Origin: Isotricha intestinalis
Lineage: Eukaryota; Ciliophora; Litostomatea; Vestibuliferida; Isotrichidae
Assembly (NCBI GenBank): GCA_023807065.1
Contig: JAJJLU010003917.1
Span: 1-24,527 of the forward strand
Direction: 5' to 3'
DNA: 24,527 bases
Of the stretch, positions 1 through 9,731 are shown piece after piece (positions within the stretch are counted from its first letter, which is position 1; every line of letters begins with the position of its first letter). Under the pieces are notes generated by a model. The model was not told the origin of the DNA. It was given only the letters and a program-made list of their open reading frames with translations, and searched no databases. The position numbers and the translations under genes are program-made.

Positions 1-720
1 GTTTTTGAGGATTAAAACTATAAAACATATCATAATTTTTTCCTGTTAAAATATATAAAAATGAATTATAAGATAAATATACATTTCCATTATCTTCATC
101 ATTAATATAATTAGTTGAAAAATTATTATAATCAGCAAAATCAAAGAAATAAAAGTTTTTACTATTCATATCATAACACATTATATTTTTTCCACCAAAT
201 ACACTAAATATTAAATTACTACTTTCTCCTAAATCTTTAATATTATTAACTACTTTAATTTTAGATTTAATTGGTTTAACACTTAAATCTGTTTCAATTT
301 TTAATTTTGATATTAATTTACCAGAAGAAATAGAACTACTTAATATTTTCTTTGTCTTTGATTGAGTTATTTTCTTCAAATATTCTTCTTCAGTATATGC
401 AATTCCTTTATAAAATAATTTACCTACATTTTTTATTTCTTAATTATCAAAAGGCTCTTATTGAATTTAATTTTGATTGTCCTTTTTCAAGGTTAGACAC
501 TTTTAATTTATTATCATTTTTTTTCTTCAATAAATTTTTATTACCTTCTTGTAATTTTAAAATATCTTTTTGATGATCGATCAATTACTTGTTGATTAAA
601 TGTTTTATTTTTTTCAATTAAATCTGAAATATTCTTTTGATCTCCTATTCTTTCATCTTATAATTTATTATTTCTAAATGAATATAATTATCCTTGTAAT
701 TATTGCCAATGCCATGTGAA
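1..720 (-). pseudogene. Broken gene, coiled coil plus kelch-like tail (runs off left edge)
   Basis: Minus-strand coding remnant. From 439 down to base 1 there is one frame of 146 codons without a stop. Its composition is typical of real genes here, and it contains repeated blocks such as NIMCYDMNSKNF and LYILTGKNYDMF that look like kelch or beta-propeller blades. Upstream, a Lys/Glu/Asn-rich coiled-coil-like stretch (EKNKTFNQQVID, then HQKDILKLQEGN) can be followed to about 720 only by changing frame. One break lies at the tandem gatcgatc near 586-593, which looks like a 4-bp duplication; another lies near 446-455, just upstream of a TAA at 440-442. Further in-frame TAAs occur above about 658. 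I read this as a decayed gene rather than an intron-containing one, because no GT-AG pairs repair the frame. The kelch assignment is tentative. The continuation beyond base 1 is unseen and could be intact. Confidence 0.55.
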
Positions 721-895
721 TGTCATCAACAACCAATAAATCAACTAGAAGGAAAAAATAATAATATTAATCAAGATATGTATTATAAAGAAAAAATGAC
801 TCTCAAAATCTTAATAATGGAATCTTCTTAAATCAAATAATGGAAGTTTACAAAATATAATGTTTCCAGAATCTAATATAAAAAATTAAAAAAAT
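680..895 (+). pseudogene. Possible relic of a Cys/Gln-rich protein
   Basis: On the plus strand short blocks read as protein: YNYPCNYCQC, then CECHQQPINQLEG, then a stretch ending near 895 as MFPESNIKN before a TAA. Moving from the first block to the second needs a one-base shift inside tgccatgtgaatgtc, which would restore a CxCxCxCH pattern. A second shift is needed near 797-800. The first part overlaps the minus-strand relic, so one of the two readings there is spurious. No family is recognised. Confidence 0.25.
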
Positions 896-921
896 AATTT
901 TTTGAGAAATAAATCAATTTA

Positions 922-3132
922 TTATTTTATATATTTATAAATTAATTTACATAAATTTCGGGAAATTTGATTTTGATAAAGAAACAAATTTGTCCAAATA
1001 TCTCCTTCTTCTTCATAAAAATAAAAAGTTTTATCATTTGCTTCTTTGATATATGATTTTAAATTCTCTTCTAAATTTTTTAAAGAAAAATTATTCATTT
1101 CTTGAGTGACTACTTCTAAAATATTCCCTTTACAATTCCTTTCTATTTTCTTTCTCTCATATTTTTTCCAATCATTAAATAATTCACTAATTGAAAATGT
1201 TTCCATTGGAAATTCTTTTATTTCTTTAATTATAATTTTAATTTTTTCAATTTTCAACTTCATTTCATTTATTTTTTTTAATTTTATTATTATATTTTCT
1301 TTAATAGTCCCACATTTTAAGATAGTATTTTCTAAATTTTGTAAAAATTTAAACAGTTCCTGAATAATATAATCAATATATTGATTTCTATTTTCATCTT
1401 TTCTTTCTCTTTTCATTCCTAATAAATTTTTATTTATTTCAATATATGAATTATCTAAATATTTTACATATTGTTCCTGGTTAATAATTGTTTGATAAGT
1501 TATTCTTGTCTTTTCAAGATATTCTAAGTAATTATTTATTTCATTTATATTGGAAGAATAATCGAAAATTTCTCCATTATTTAATTGAATATCATTATTA
1601 TCTAAGAAATAATCTAATTCTATTAAAATATTTGTTTTTTTTTGAAAGAAGTTTAGCTCAAAAAAAAACATTTCTATTAACTTTTGACCAGAAATCTCAT
1701 CAGAAATTTTTTCGTTTTTAAATAAATTTTTAATATAATCATTTAAAGTTTTTTGAGATTGTTGTATTCTTTCTTCAGAAACAAAATATTGGCTTCTTTT
1801 TTCTAATAAAATATGAATTAAATCATGAGATTTTTCATTCATATATTTGAAAAAACTTAATATAAATTTTAAATGAATTATGTCTTGATTTGTTTCAAAA
1901 TATTCACATTCTGTTTCAATTTTCTCTTTTTCAATTTCTGAACATTTTTCTTTTATTAATTTAATTTCAGAATCTGTAAAAGTTTTTATTTCATCATTGT
2001 TATTAATATCATATTTTTCTAATTTTTTTTTTTCTATTTTTATTAATTCAAATAATTTTTCCTTAATTATATATAGAATATTTTCAATTTTTTCTTTAAT
2101 ATTATTTTCTTTTATTTTATCTTTTACTTCATAAAGCCTATTAAAAAGTCTGAATAACAATTTATAGTTAGGTGAAGCAAGAGGTAAATCTTTATATTTA
2201 ATTGAATGAATAAAATCAATAATTGCTTTAATTAATTTTCTTTTTAATACATATATTGAAGGAATTGTTTCATTTATATATAAAATATCTTTTATATAAT
2301 CTCTATAATCTAAATATCCAAATTTTAAATCATTTTGAATAAATTTTTCATTTATCTCTACTTCTATTAATATATCATTTAATTTTTTTAATTGTTTTTC
2401 ACAATTTGAAGATAGCTTTTCAAATGATTTTGTTATAAATTTATGAAATTTTTTATTATCTTTTTTATTTGCATCTATTCCATAATATTCATATAAATTA
2501 ATTAACTTTAAAATATTTGAAAATTCATTTAATTCCTCTTCATAATAATCTCTAAATTCAAAATTAAAAAAACTTGAAAATAAAATTTCAGGAATTTCAT
2601 TTTGAAAAATTATTTGATAATTATCATCTATTGATAATAACCTTTTAAAATCTATTTTTTTAAAATTGACTATATTCTTTACTAAATTTTGATTATAGTA
2701 TTTTTGATTATATAAAACTGATAAATCTGAAATTAAATATTGATAAATTTTATAAAATTTTAACTGAGAAAATTTTAGTAATTGTGATAAATAATTTTCA
2801 CTTTCATTTATTAATTGTTCCAAATAATTTTGATTTGATTGATTTATTGATTCAAAATTTGAATAATTATTTAATAAATTATCTTTTATTTCACATTTTT
2901 CGTAACAACTTTTGCATAAATAACACTTATTATATAAAGAAAAATTAAATTGCTCAATTGTGCAATTACATTTTCCACATTCTTTTTTTAGATTTTCTAT
3001 GTTCTCAATATCTTCACTAAATTTGTGTTCATTTAAACATTCAAAAAGCAAAATAGTTAATGAATTTTTCTTTTCATAAAATAATCTTGGAGTTTCTGGA
3101 CAAAATTTACATATTATAAATATTTTGGACAT
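922..3132 (-). CDS. Cys/His-rich N-terminal zinc-binding domain plus coiled coils (TRIM-like layout)
   Basis: A 736-residue protein of unknown function. The first 80 residues hold paired metal-ligand candidates: C8-x2-C11, C32-x3-H36, C52-x2-C55 with C57, and C70-x2-C73-x2-C76-x3-C80. This resembles a divergent RING/B-box pair, but the spacing does not fit either family cleanly. The rest is a long Lys/Glu/Ile/Leu-rich helical region with strong coiled-coil character, especially residues about 345-420 and 600-700. No signal peptide or membrane segment is seen, so it is probably cytosolic. Zinc fingers followed by coiled coil recall TRIM-type scaffolds, but no B30.2 or other C-terminal domain is visible and ubiquitin-ligase activity is not shown. 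The start is the ATG at 3132, which immediately precedes the Cys-rich domain; the frame ends in TAA. The gene is intact despite long homopolymer runs. Confidence in the gene is high and in its function low. Confidence 0.85.
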   Translation of the reverse strand: MSKIFIICKFCPETPRLFYEKKNSLTILLFECLNEHKFSEDIENIENLKKECGKCNCTIEQFNFSLYNKCYLCKSCYEKCEIKDNLLNNYSNFESINQSNQNYLEQLINESENYLSQLLKFSQLKFYKIYQYLISDLSVLYNQKYYNQNLVKNIVNFKKIDFKRLLSIDDNYQIIFQNEIPEILFSSFFNFEFRDYYEEELNEFSNILKLINLYEYYGIDANKKDNKKFHKFITKSFEKLSSNCEKQLKKLNDILIEVEINEKFIQNDLKFGYLDYRDYIKDILYINETIPSIYVLKRKLIKAIIDFIHSIKYKDLPLASPNYKLLFRLFNRLYEVKDKIKENNIKEKIENILYIIKEKLFELIKIEKKKLEKYDINNNDEIKTFTDSEIKLIKEKCSEIEKEKIETECEYFETNQDIIHLKFILSFFKYMNEKSHDLIHILLEKRSQYFVSEERIQQSQKTLNDYIKNLFKNEKISDEISGQKLIEMFFFELNFFQKKTNILIELDYFLDNNDIQLNNGEIFDYSSNINEINNYLEYLEKTRITYQTIINQEQYVKYLDNSYIEINKNLLGMKRERKDENRNQYIDYIIQELFKFLQNLENTILKCGTIKENIIIKLKKINEMKLKIEKIKIIIKEIKEFPMETFSISELFNDWKKYERKKIERNCKGNILEVVTQEMNNFSLKNLEENLKSYIKEANDKTFYFYEEEGDIWTNLFLYQNQISRNLCKLIYKYIK

Positions 3133-3511
3133 TTTTCAGTTGATTATTTATATTCTTAAAATTTAGAAATTTTATAAATAAAAATATTAATAATTTTTGA
3201 CTCTATTATAATATAATTTTTAGCAAATAATAATTATATATAATTTAATAAGAGAAATTGAGAAAATAAAGTAGTTATTGTTTTTTGAAATGTTTTAAAA
3301 AATAATAAATCTTCCAAAAATAAAATAAGGAATACAAAAAAATAAAATAATCAATATTTAAAAAAATATAATGAAAGTTCTTAAAGTTTAGAGTAATTAG
3401 TAAACAGTAATTTAATTAAAAATACAACAATTTTTTGAAGAATATAATAATGAAATAGGCAAAATAAGATTAGAAACCATTAAAAAAAAGAAAAATAAAA
3501 ACTACAAAACT
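3133..3511. other. A+T-rich intergenic region
   Basis: This spacer lies between the start of the Cys-rich coiled-coil gene and the start of the plus-strand relic. It is nearly all A and T with many stops in all frames. It probably holds the promoter of the minus-strand gene near 3133-3250, but I can name no specific motif. Confidence 0.5.
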
Positions 3512-4079
3512 ATGAAATATATCAAATATAAGATATTTTTTGGAAATATTGAATGAATTAATAAATAAATTGCAATTTTGTTTTATATATTTAGGAGATG
3601 AATTAGGACATAATAAAGACTTTAAAAATTTATCAAATGAATTAATTTTAAAAATAAAAGAAGATAATACAAAAGATTATTTTAATAAATTTACATTTTC
3701 AATTACTTTAAGAAATAATTCATAAATACCAAATAAAATTAATGATGTGTTTAAACAATATTTTACTATAAATTATCAATTTATTAATAAAAAGAAAGAT
3801 AATTTTGAATTCAAATAATTTTTAATTGATTTAGATATAGAGTTTATTAATTGGTATGAAGAAAGGGAAAGAATATTAATATGTATTAAAAATAAAATTG
3901 ATTTAACTTTTCATAATAATGATTATTTTTCAAGTTCAAATGTTATTGAAAAAATAAAATATGATATTAATAAATATTTTAGTAATAAATTTTTTTTAGA
4001 TTTTAAACAAGAGACTATATCAAATACATTAAAATATAATGAGAACAATGAATTAGATAAAGAAATTTATAATTCTTGA
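3512..4079 (+). pseudogene. Lightly damaged pseudogene of unknown family
   Basis: From 3516 to 4079 one frame runs 188 codons with only two in-frame stops, TAA at 3723-3725 and TAA at 3816-3818, and ends in TGATGA at 4077-4082. Random DNA of this composition would carry many more stops, so this was a gene. An ATG at 3512 lies one base out of frame; a run of six T (3535-3540) separates it from the long frame, and one T fewer would join them. The product is a Lys/Asn/Ile-rich soluble protein of about 190 residues (for example FINWYEERERIL near its C-terminal third) that I do not recognise. A frameshift plus two nonsense codons argues for a young pseudogene. The alternative, a gene reading TAA as Gln and stopping at TGA, is considered in the findings. 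Confidence 0.55.
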
Positions 4080-4284
4080 TGATTAATATTTATTATTAAT
4101 TTAATTAGGGTTATTTATATAAATTGCTTTGTTTGATGTCTTTGAAATTTTACCGAATTATTCATTAAATAGGAATAATTAGATTATAAGAAAAATCATT
4201 AAAATAAATATTTATTTTTTCTTTTTTAAATTATCATCAATTACACCACAATAAAAATTTGTCAAATAAATATAAATATAATAA

Positions 4285-4962
4285 TTAATTTTGATTATAA
4301 TATTTATCAATTAAAGCATTAATATTATTTCTTAATTTAATTAATTCTTTTTTCATATCTTCAGAAATTATAGTATTTTTATTTTTTAATTTTAAAACAA
4401 GATTAATTATTTCATCATTATTATAAGTTATATTTAAACCTTGAGAAATTTTATCATCATTAGAAATATCAATTATCGCTCTTGGAAGAGTAGACATTAA
4501 AATTTTTTCATTCTTTTTATTAAACTCTTTTTTATCATTTGATTTAATAATAAATCCTATTTTTGTATAATCTATATTTTTTGGTGATTTTGATTTAAAT
4601 CTTTTTGGATGAATATTAATAGTCTTTATATAAGTTATATTAAATTTTTTTTCATTTTTTCCAGGAGAATTATTATAAATATCAATTTTTCCTTTTTCAC
4701 TTAATGAACTTCTTGTTTTTGTCTTTTTATGAATATTTTGATTTATATTTCCTTTATTAATATGTGTATGATTATTAAAGAGTATTTGTTTATTTTGATT
4801 ATTTACATTATTTGATATTTCTATAAATATTGTTTGATTTTTTTTTTTATTTTGAGAATTATCATCTCTAAAACTATTATCATTATTATTTATTATTGAT
4901 GATTTCATATAATTATATTTACTTTTTTGATTATAGATAATTTTGTTTTGATGTTTTTTCAT
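4285..4962 (-). CDS. Basic Asn/Lys-rich hypothetical protein
   Basis: A 225-residue soluble protein that I do not recognise. It is rich in Asn, Lys and Ile, strongly basic and mostly of low complexity in residues 1-110, with Ser/Lys stretches such as KRFKSKSPKN around residue 120 that could be phosphorylation targets. Residues about 180-222 are more ordered and look like a short amphipathic or coiled-coil helix (VLKLKNKNTIIS, then KELIKLRNNINALI). There is no signal peptide or membrane segment. The ATG at 4962 is the first in frame and the frame ends in TAA. It is transcribed divergently from the membrane-protein gene at 5077 across a 114-base gap. Intact reading over 675 bases of low-complexity sequence supports a real gene. 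Confidence 0.7.
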   Translation of the reverse strand: MKKHQNKIIYNQKSKYNYMKSSIINNNDNSFRDDNSQNKKKNQTIFIEISNNVNNQNKQILFNNHTHINKGNINQNIHKKTKTRSSLSEKGKIDIYNNSPGKNEKKFNITYIKTINIHPKRFKSKSPKNIDYTKIGFIIKSNDKKEFNKKNEKILMSTLPRAIIDISNDDKISQGLNITYNNDEIINLVLKLKNKNTIISEDMKKELIKLRNNINALIDKYYNQN

Positions 4963-5076
4963 TTAAAATAAAAAATATAATTTTAATTATAATAGAAATC
5001 GATTAAGTTATTATATTGTCAATTAAAACTTTAAAGAAAAATATATATTTTTATTTAAAAATACACTAATTCAAAA
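4963..5076. promoter_or_regulatory. Short divergent intergenic (presumed shared promoter region)
   Basis: These 114 bases separate the ATG codons of two divergently transcribed genes, so both promoters must lie here or inside the neighbouring coding regions. The sequence is nearly pure A+T with one cgat. No TATA or initiator element can be singled out in such composition; the assignment rests on geometry alone. Confidence 0.4.
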
Positions 5077-7560
5077 ATGAATTATGATTTTCTACTTTCT
5101 TTAATATTATCCCTATTAATAAAACAAAGTTTAAATTTGATAAAATATGAAGAAATAACTAGAAATAGTTCATTAAAATTAAATTTTCCATCAAATGACT
5201 CTGAATTATATGCATATTTTAATTATTCTAAGGAAATAACTCCTGATGAAAAAGAAGAAAAAGGTAATTTTAGTCATTTCTTTTATATGGATTCAAGATT
5301 AAATGTAGTTTGTGAAAAAAAATTAGATGAAGATTTTTTTTTCCCAAATGAAACTGAATTTAATTCATCATTTCCTTCTGATTGTAATATTATTAAATTA
5401 AATGAACAATATAAAATTGTTAGATATAAATGTGTGAATAAAATGATTAATCTTTTTTGTTTTTTTTTTGAAAATGAAACATTTTTTGAAGAAGAAATGA
5501 AAGTTGAACAATATGATAATAAATTAGAAGAAAAAAAAAGTAATTATACAGTTAAATCGAAAGATATTATATTATTTTATCATAGATTAAATAATTCACA
5601 TGATAGATTAATTTTTCAAACAAATCCAAAAGAGAATTTCTTTTTATATTATGAAGAAAATAAAAAATTTTATAACAAAAAGAACTTTAATGAAAGTTCA
5701 ATAAATGTAATTTATAGTCAAAGTTTTTTTGAAAATTATTATTTTATTTTAGTTTATGTAAATTTAAATAATTCAGAAGAAATATTTTCAATTGATTTTA
5801 AAATAGATAAAGAAGAAAAATTTTCTTCAATTTCTTTACCTACTTTTTTTGAACCATATACATCAACTTGTTATCTTAATCCTAAAATTGAGATATATAA
5901 TGCAAAAAATAAATCATTTATATTAAAACTTCAAAGTAATTATTGGAGGCATTTAAAATTTTTTAATCATACAGTTGATAACTTAAATGATTTAACAAAT
6001 CTTAATAATTATGAAGAATTAATAGATAATTTCCTTTATATTCCAATTGATTATGCTATTTTTTATATTCAATGTTTTTTTATAGATGAATATTATATTT
6101 ATTATGATTTAATTCAGGAAAAATCTGATTTTATATATGAACAAAATTATACATATTTTAAAATATCTCAATCTAATAATTTAACTTTTGATATTATTAA
6201 TTATAATAATTCTATAATTATAAAATTATTATCTGAAGATGAAGGTAATATTATTATTAATTCAATTGATTATCAGTTTAAAAGAAATGAAATTCAAAGT
6301 TTAAATTTTAATGGAAGTGAAAAATTAGAAATTTTATCAGATATGAATTTATCTTTTGCAATTAAAAGTAAAATAAATGAAAATTTATTTGAAGTATTAG
6401 AATTAAATAATAATTACATATTTTTATTAAATGAAACTGTTGATGAAAAATATCTTATTTTTAAAATCGAAGATTTAAATAAATATGATTTTATCAGAGT
6501 TATTGCAAATTTTAATGAGAGTGTAGATACTTATGAAGAATATGGATATAAAAATTTAGATGAAATTGAACAAAAAACTTTATTATATACTATGAATATA
6601 AAACAAGAAATAAATTTAAAGCGTTTTCAAACTCATAAAAACGAAAACAATAAAACCTTTTATTATTTATTATATTTAACTAATCAAGAAAATCATAATT
6701 ACACGAAGATTGAACTTAATTCAGAAGCTTCAAAAAATTTATTAAAAGAAAATGAATTTATTAAATTAAATTATACAGAATCAGAAAAATTTGTAAATTT
6801 ATTTAATCAAAATTTAAAAATAAGATTTTTTTTCTTACCTTGTAACTCCCTTAATATAAAATTTTCTTTTGGAGGAATAGGATCTTATATAACATATTAT
6901 GAGCCAAATATATATATTAATAATGTATTAGAAAGTACTGTTATAAATTATAATAAGGAAGGATATTTATTATATAAAATTTTAAAAGAAGATGAATATC
7001 CTTATTCATATGAAAATAATTGTTCAAATCAAACTTATTTTTATATTTTAAATGAGACTTATTTTAGATATAGTTTTTCTTCTTTTTCAAATGCTACTGA
7101 TATTCAATATATATTATTAATTAGTAAAAATAATTCTTATATTAATTCAACTTGTGATACTTTTGAGAATTTATATATAAATCCTATTAAAAAAGATGAT
7201 GTTGAAATTTATAATTTTTCTTCAAAAGAAGTTCAAAAAATTAAAGGTAATAATCAATGTACCAATGATAGTTATATTGATTTAAAGTTACCTAAATTTT
7301 TTAATAAGAAAAAAGGAAGTTTCAATATAAGAGGATTAGGAATTACACAAAAGGATTATCATGATATTAAAATCTATGATACTTTTGTATTTGAATTAAA
7401 TAAACCAACAAAAAATATATATTTATTGATATTTATTATTTTAATGATTATAATTGTAATTATATTATGTAGTGTAATCTATGTTACTTTCAAATCATCA
7501 AAAGGTAAAAGAGAATTTGATAATTTAGAGAATGAAAAAGTTGAGCCATTATATAATTAA
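5077..7560 (+). CDS. Large N-glycosylated type I membrane protein
   Basis: An 827-residue predicted surface or endomembrane protein. It begins with a hydrophobic signal peptide (MNYDFLLSLILSLLIKQSLN), continues with about 760 luminal/extracellular residues and ends with one transmembrane helix at about 781-805 (IYLLIFIILMIIIVIILC) and a charged cytoplasmic tail of about 22 residues. The ectodomain is dense in N-x-S/T sequons (NSS, NYS, NFS, NET, NNS and others) and has scattered cysteines (for example C near residues 91, 108, 120 and 127) suited to disulfides. Repeating beta-type segments are plausible, but no known domain is recognised. The ATG at 5077 directly precedes the signal peptide, which fixes the start; the frame ends in TAA. 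It is the longest plus-strand gene and is intact through many homopolymer runs. Adhesion, receptor and cell-coat roles are all possible; none is shown. Confidence 0.85.
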   Translation: MNYDFLLSLILSLLIKQSLNLIKYEEITRNSSLKLNFPSNDSELYAYFNYSKEITPDEKEEKGNFSHFFYMDSRLNVVCEKKLDEDFFFPNETEFNSSFPSDCNIIKLNEQYKIVRYKCVNKMINLFCFFFENETFFEEEMKVEQYDNKLEEKKSNYTVKSKDIILFYHRLNNSHDRLIFQTNPKENFFLYYEENKKFYNKKNFNESSINVIYSQSFFENYYFILVYVNLNNSEEIFSIDFKIDKEEKFSSISLPTFFEPYTSTCYLNPKIEIYNAKNKSFILKLQSNYWRHLKFFNHTVDNLNDLTNLNNYEELIDNFLYIPIDYAIFYIQCFFIDEYYIYYDLIQEKSDFIYEQNYTYFKISQSNNLTFDIINYNNSIIIKLLSEDEGNIIINSIDYQFKRNEIQSLNFNGSEKLEILSDMNLSFAIKSKINENLFEVLELNNNYIFLLNETVDEKYLIFKIEDLNKYDFIRVIANFNESVDTYEEYGYKNLDEIEQKTLLYTMNIKQEINLKRFQTHKNENNKTFYYLLYLTNQENHNYTKIELNSEASKNLLKENEFIKLNYTESEKFVNLFNQNLKIRFFFLPCNSLNIKFSFGGIGSYITYYEPNIYINNVLESTVINYNKEGYLLYKILKEDEYPYSYENNCSNQTYFYILNETYFRYSFSSFSNATDIQYILLISKNNSYINSTCDTFENLYINPIKKDDVEIYNFSSKEVQKIKGNNQCTNDSYIDLKLPKFFNKKKGSFNIRGLGITQKDYHDIKIYDTFVFELNKPTKNIYLLIFIILMIIIVIILCSVIYVTFKSSKGKREFDNLENEKVEPLYN

Positions 7561-8243
7561 TAGTTTCTAAATTTATATTATTAGAAAATTAATTATATTA
7601 CTTTTTGATATTAATTTATTTGTCTAAATAGTTTTTATTTAAAATTTTAATTCATAATAAAGTTTCAATTTTATATAAAATTAATTTTTACAAAGTTATT
7701 TAATTATTTATTATCTTTTATTCAATTATATTTATTTTTCAATTTCCCAATTAATATTATTGATTGTTTTAAATGCTTTAATTAGCAAAATGATTTAAAA
7801 TTTTCATTAAGATAAATAATATATAAAATTATATAATGTTGAAATGTATATAATATAGAAATGCTTTTTGTTTAAGAATAATATAAAAAATAATATTTAA
7901 TCCTTTTATTTTTATTTTTTGTGTTTTGATTAATTAATTATATTTTTTAAATAATTTTTTTAATTTATTATAAGGTTATTATATTAAGTTATGCAATCAT
8001 TCATGAAGAATGACAAATTTTTTAAGAATATCAACATAAAGAAGTAAAAAACTCAAACGGAGAATTTCAACCGCATAAAAACAAAAAAAATAATTATTAA
8101 TAAGTTATATAATATTCAGGGAAAATTATTTTTTTTTAAATACGAGGAATAACTTTAAAAATTAAATATTATTGATTAGTTTATTTAATAATTATAATTA
8201 AGAATTTAATAATTATATTGATACAGAAACAAAATAAAATAAA
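7561..8243. other. A+T-rich region with a trace of coding relic
   Basis: This stretch between two convergent genes has no intact gene. Around 8026-8097 a short plus-strand frame of 24 codons has coding-like composition (EYQHKEVKNSNGEFQPHKNK) and includes the unusually G+C-containing bases near 8053-8075. It is bounded by TAA on both sides. It may be a fragment of a lost gene; nothing else stands out. Confidence 0.35.
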
Positions 8244-9602
8244 TTAAAAAATATTACATAAATTATCATCAGTAATAGAGCAAGTATTACAAATATTTTT
8301 TTCAGCTTTATCAAGTTGAACATCCATACTTTTAATCTCACTTTCAGTTTCATAATATTTAACATTATCTTTAATTCTTTGTAAAATTTCCATATCTTCA
8401 ATTGTATTTTTTTCTTTATTATTCTGTTCACAAAGAGCAATATCTTCTAAATCATGATTTATATTATTTTCACTTAAATGTTTTCTCGTAATATGAGGTT
8501 TAACTTCAATAATTAATTTTAATAATAAAGAACTTATTTTTGCTTCTTTAAGAATATATAATTGATTATCAATTGTTATTCCATCTCCTTCAAAATTATT
8601 TTGATTTGAACCATTTAATTTTCCTTTATAAAACCATTTACAGTTTATTAAACCTATATTTTTAACTTCACTTTTATATTTACAAAAAGGACAATATACT
8701 TTTTCAATTTCTTTCATAATATCAAATATTCCATAACCTAAAACTTTAATGAATAAATTATTAAATATAATACATTCTTTATTTCTACAATAAGCAAATA
8801 AATTGATTCCATCTGAACATTCACAATGTTTTGGCGCATTTTGATTAAATGTTATTTTACTAATATTTTTTAAATAATTAAATTTAAAATTTAAACCCAT
8901 TTGAAGTTTATTATTTTTATTTCTTGATAAAAGGAAATATATCATATATTGAGAATTTTTTTCTTCAAAATATAAATTTATTAAATTTTTTAATGTTATA
9001 CTATCATTTATTTCTCTTGATTGATTCATCATTTTTTTTTCTTTTGAATTTATATCTAAAATATATAATCCATAAATTTTTTGTGTATCAACTTGAAGAA
9101 ATTTAGTTAATTTTTCATTGATTATCATTTTTAACATTTTAATTGAACAATTTATTGATAATTTCATAAATATTTTTTCAATATTCATTTGATAAAAATC
9201 AACAGTTATTTTAACAATTTCTGAATTAATTTTATAATATAATTCATAAGTATGGTCTAATCCGTTTATAATTAAATCAGAAAATTTAATTAAATCTGTA
9301 ATTTCTTCATATAAATTTTCTTTATTTAATTTATAAAAAATTATAGAATCTGGATTTATTTTTTTATATTTTGAAAATGAGAATTTAACAGATGATATTG
9401 TTAAGTTTGAAAGATTTTCTTCATTTTTTAAATTATATTCAAAAAAATCTTCTGATTGAGAATTTGTTATTAATTCTTTTTTATTATAATTTATTAAATT
9501 ATTATTTGTTAAATCATCTTTATTTCTTGAACTTGTTGAAATTTTATTTGTTGATTGTGTTTGAATTTGTGGTATTGATTTTATAATAAACTTAACTTTC
9601 AT
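8244..9602 (-). CDS. Cys-rich zinc-binding protein with possible ubiquitin-like region
   Basis: A 452-residue protein. Residues 1-60 are a low-complexity Ser/Asn/Thr leader. Residues about 125-225 (KITVDFYQMNIEKIFMKLSI onward) look like a beta-grasp or ubiquitin-like segment, which is tentative. Residues about 255-370 form the conserved-looking core: metal-ligand pairs at H259/C260/C262, C272-x4-C277, C304-x2-C307 and C321, and the block NIGLINCKWFYKGKL. The pattern is not a standard RING. I associate this kind of domain with uncharacterised multigene families of ciliates and other protists, but can name no function. The C-terminal 80 residues are charged and likely helical, ending in a small Cys cluster (CNTCSITDDNLC). 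There is no signal peptide. The gene is the most downstream of three tandem minus-strand genes, 129 bases after the AlbA_2 gene. Confidence 0.8.
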   Translation of the reverse strand: MKVKFIIKSIPQIQTQSTNKISTSSRNKDDLTNNNLINYNKKELITNSQSEDFFEYNLKNEENLSNLTISSVKFSFSKYKKINPDSIIFYKLNKENLYEEITDLIKFSDLIINGLDHTYELYYKINSEIVKITVDFYQMNIEKIFMKLSINCSIKMLKMIINEKLTKFLQVDTQKIYGLYILDINSKEKKMMNQSREINDSITLKNLINLYFEEKNSQYMIYFLLSRNKNNKLQMGLNFKFNYLKNISKITFNQNAPKHCECSDGINLFAYCRNKECIIFNNLFIKVLGYGIFDIMKEIEKVYCPFCKYKSEVKNIGLINCKWFYKGKLNGSNQNNFEGDGITIDNQLYILKEAKISSLLLKLIIEVKPHITRKHLSENNINHDLEDIALCEQNNKEKNTIEDMEILQRIKDNVKYYETESEIKSMDVQLDKAEKNICNTCSITDDNLCNIF

Positions 9603-9731
9603 TTTTTATTATTATAAATAAAAAATATAATAAATTTTTAAAACATTATATTATAATTTTTATTATATAAAATATTAATTAATTATTTCTCTTTTTTTCT
9701 CTTTTCAAATTTATTTTAAAAAAGTAAAAAT

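Noticed and set aside
352..573. Plus-strand 73-codon frame
   Set aside because: It is antisense to a coding-like minus-strand relic, rich in Phe and Leu, with no gene-like composition of its own.
8213..8440. Second minus-strand frame overlapping the end of the Zn-binding protein gene
   Set aside because: It overlaps in another frame of the same strand and has Lys/Ile/Leu shadow composition; the 452-residue frame has the domain features.
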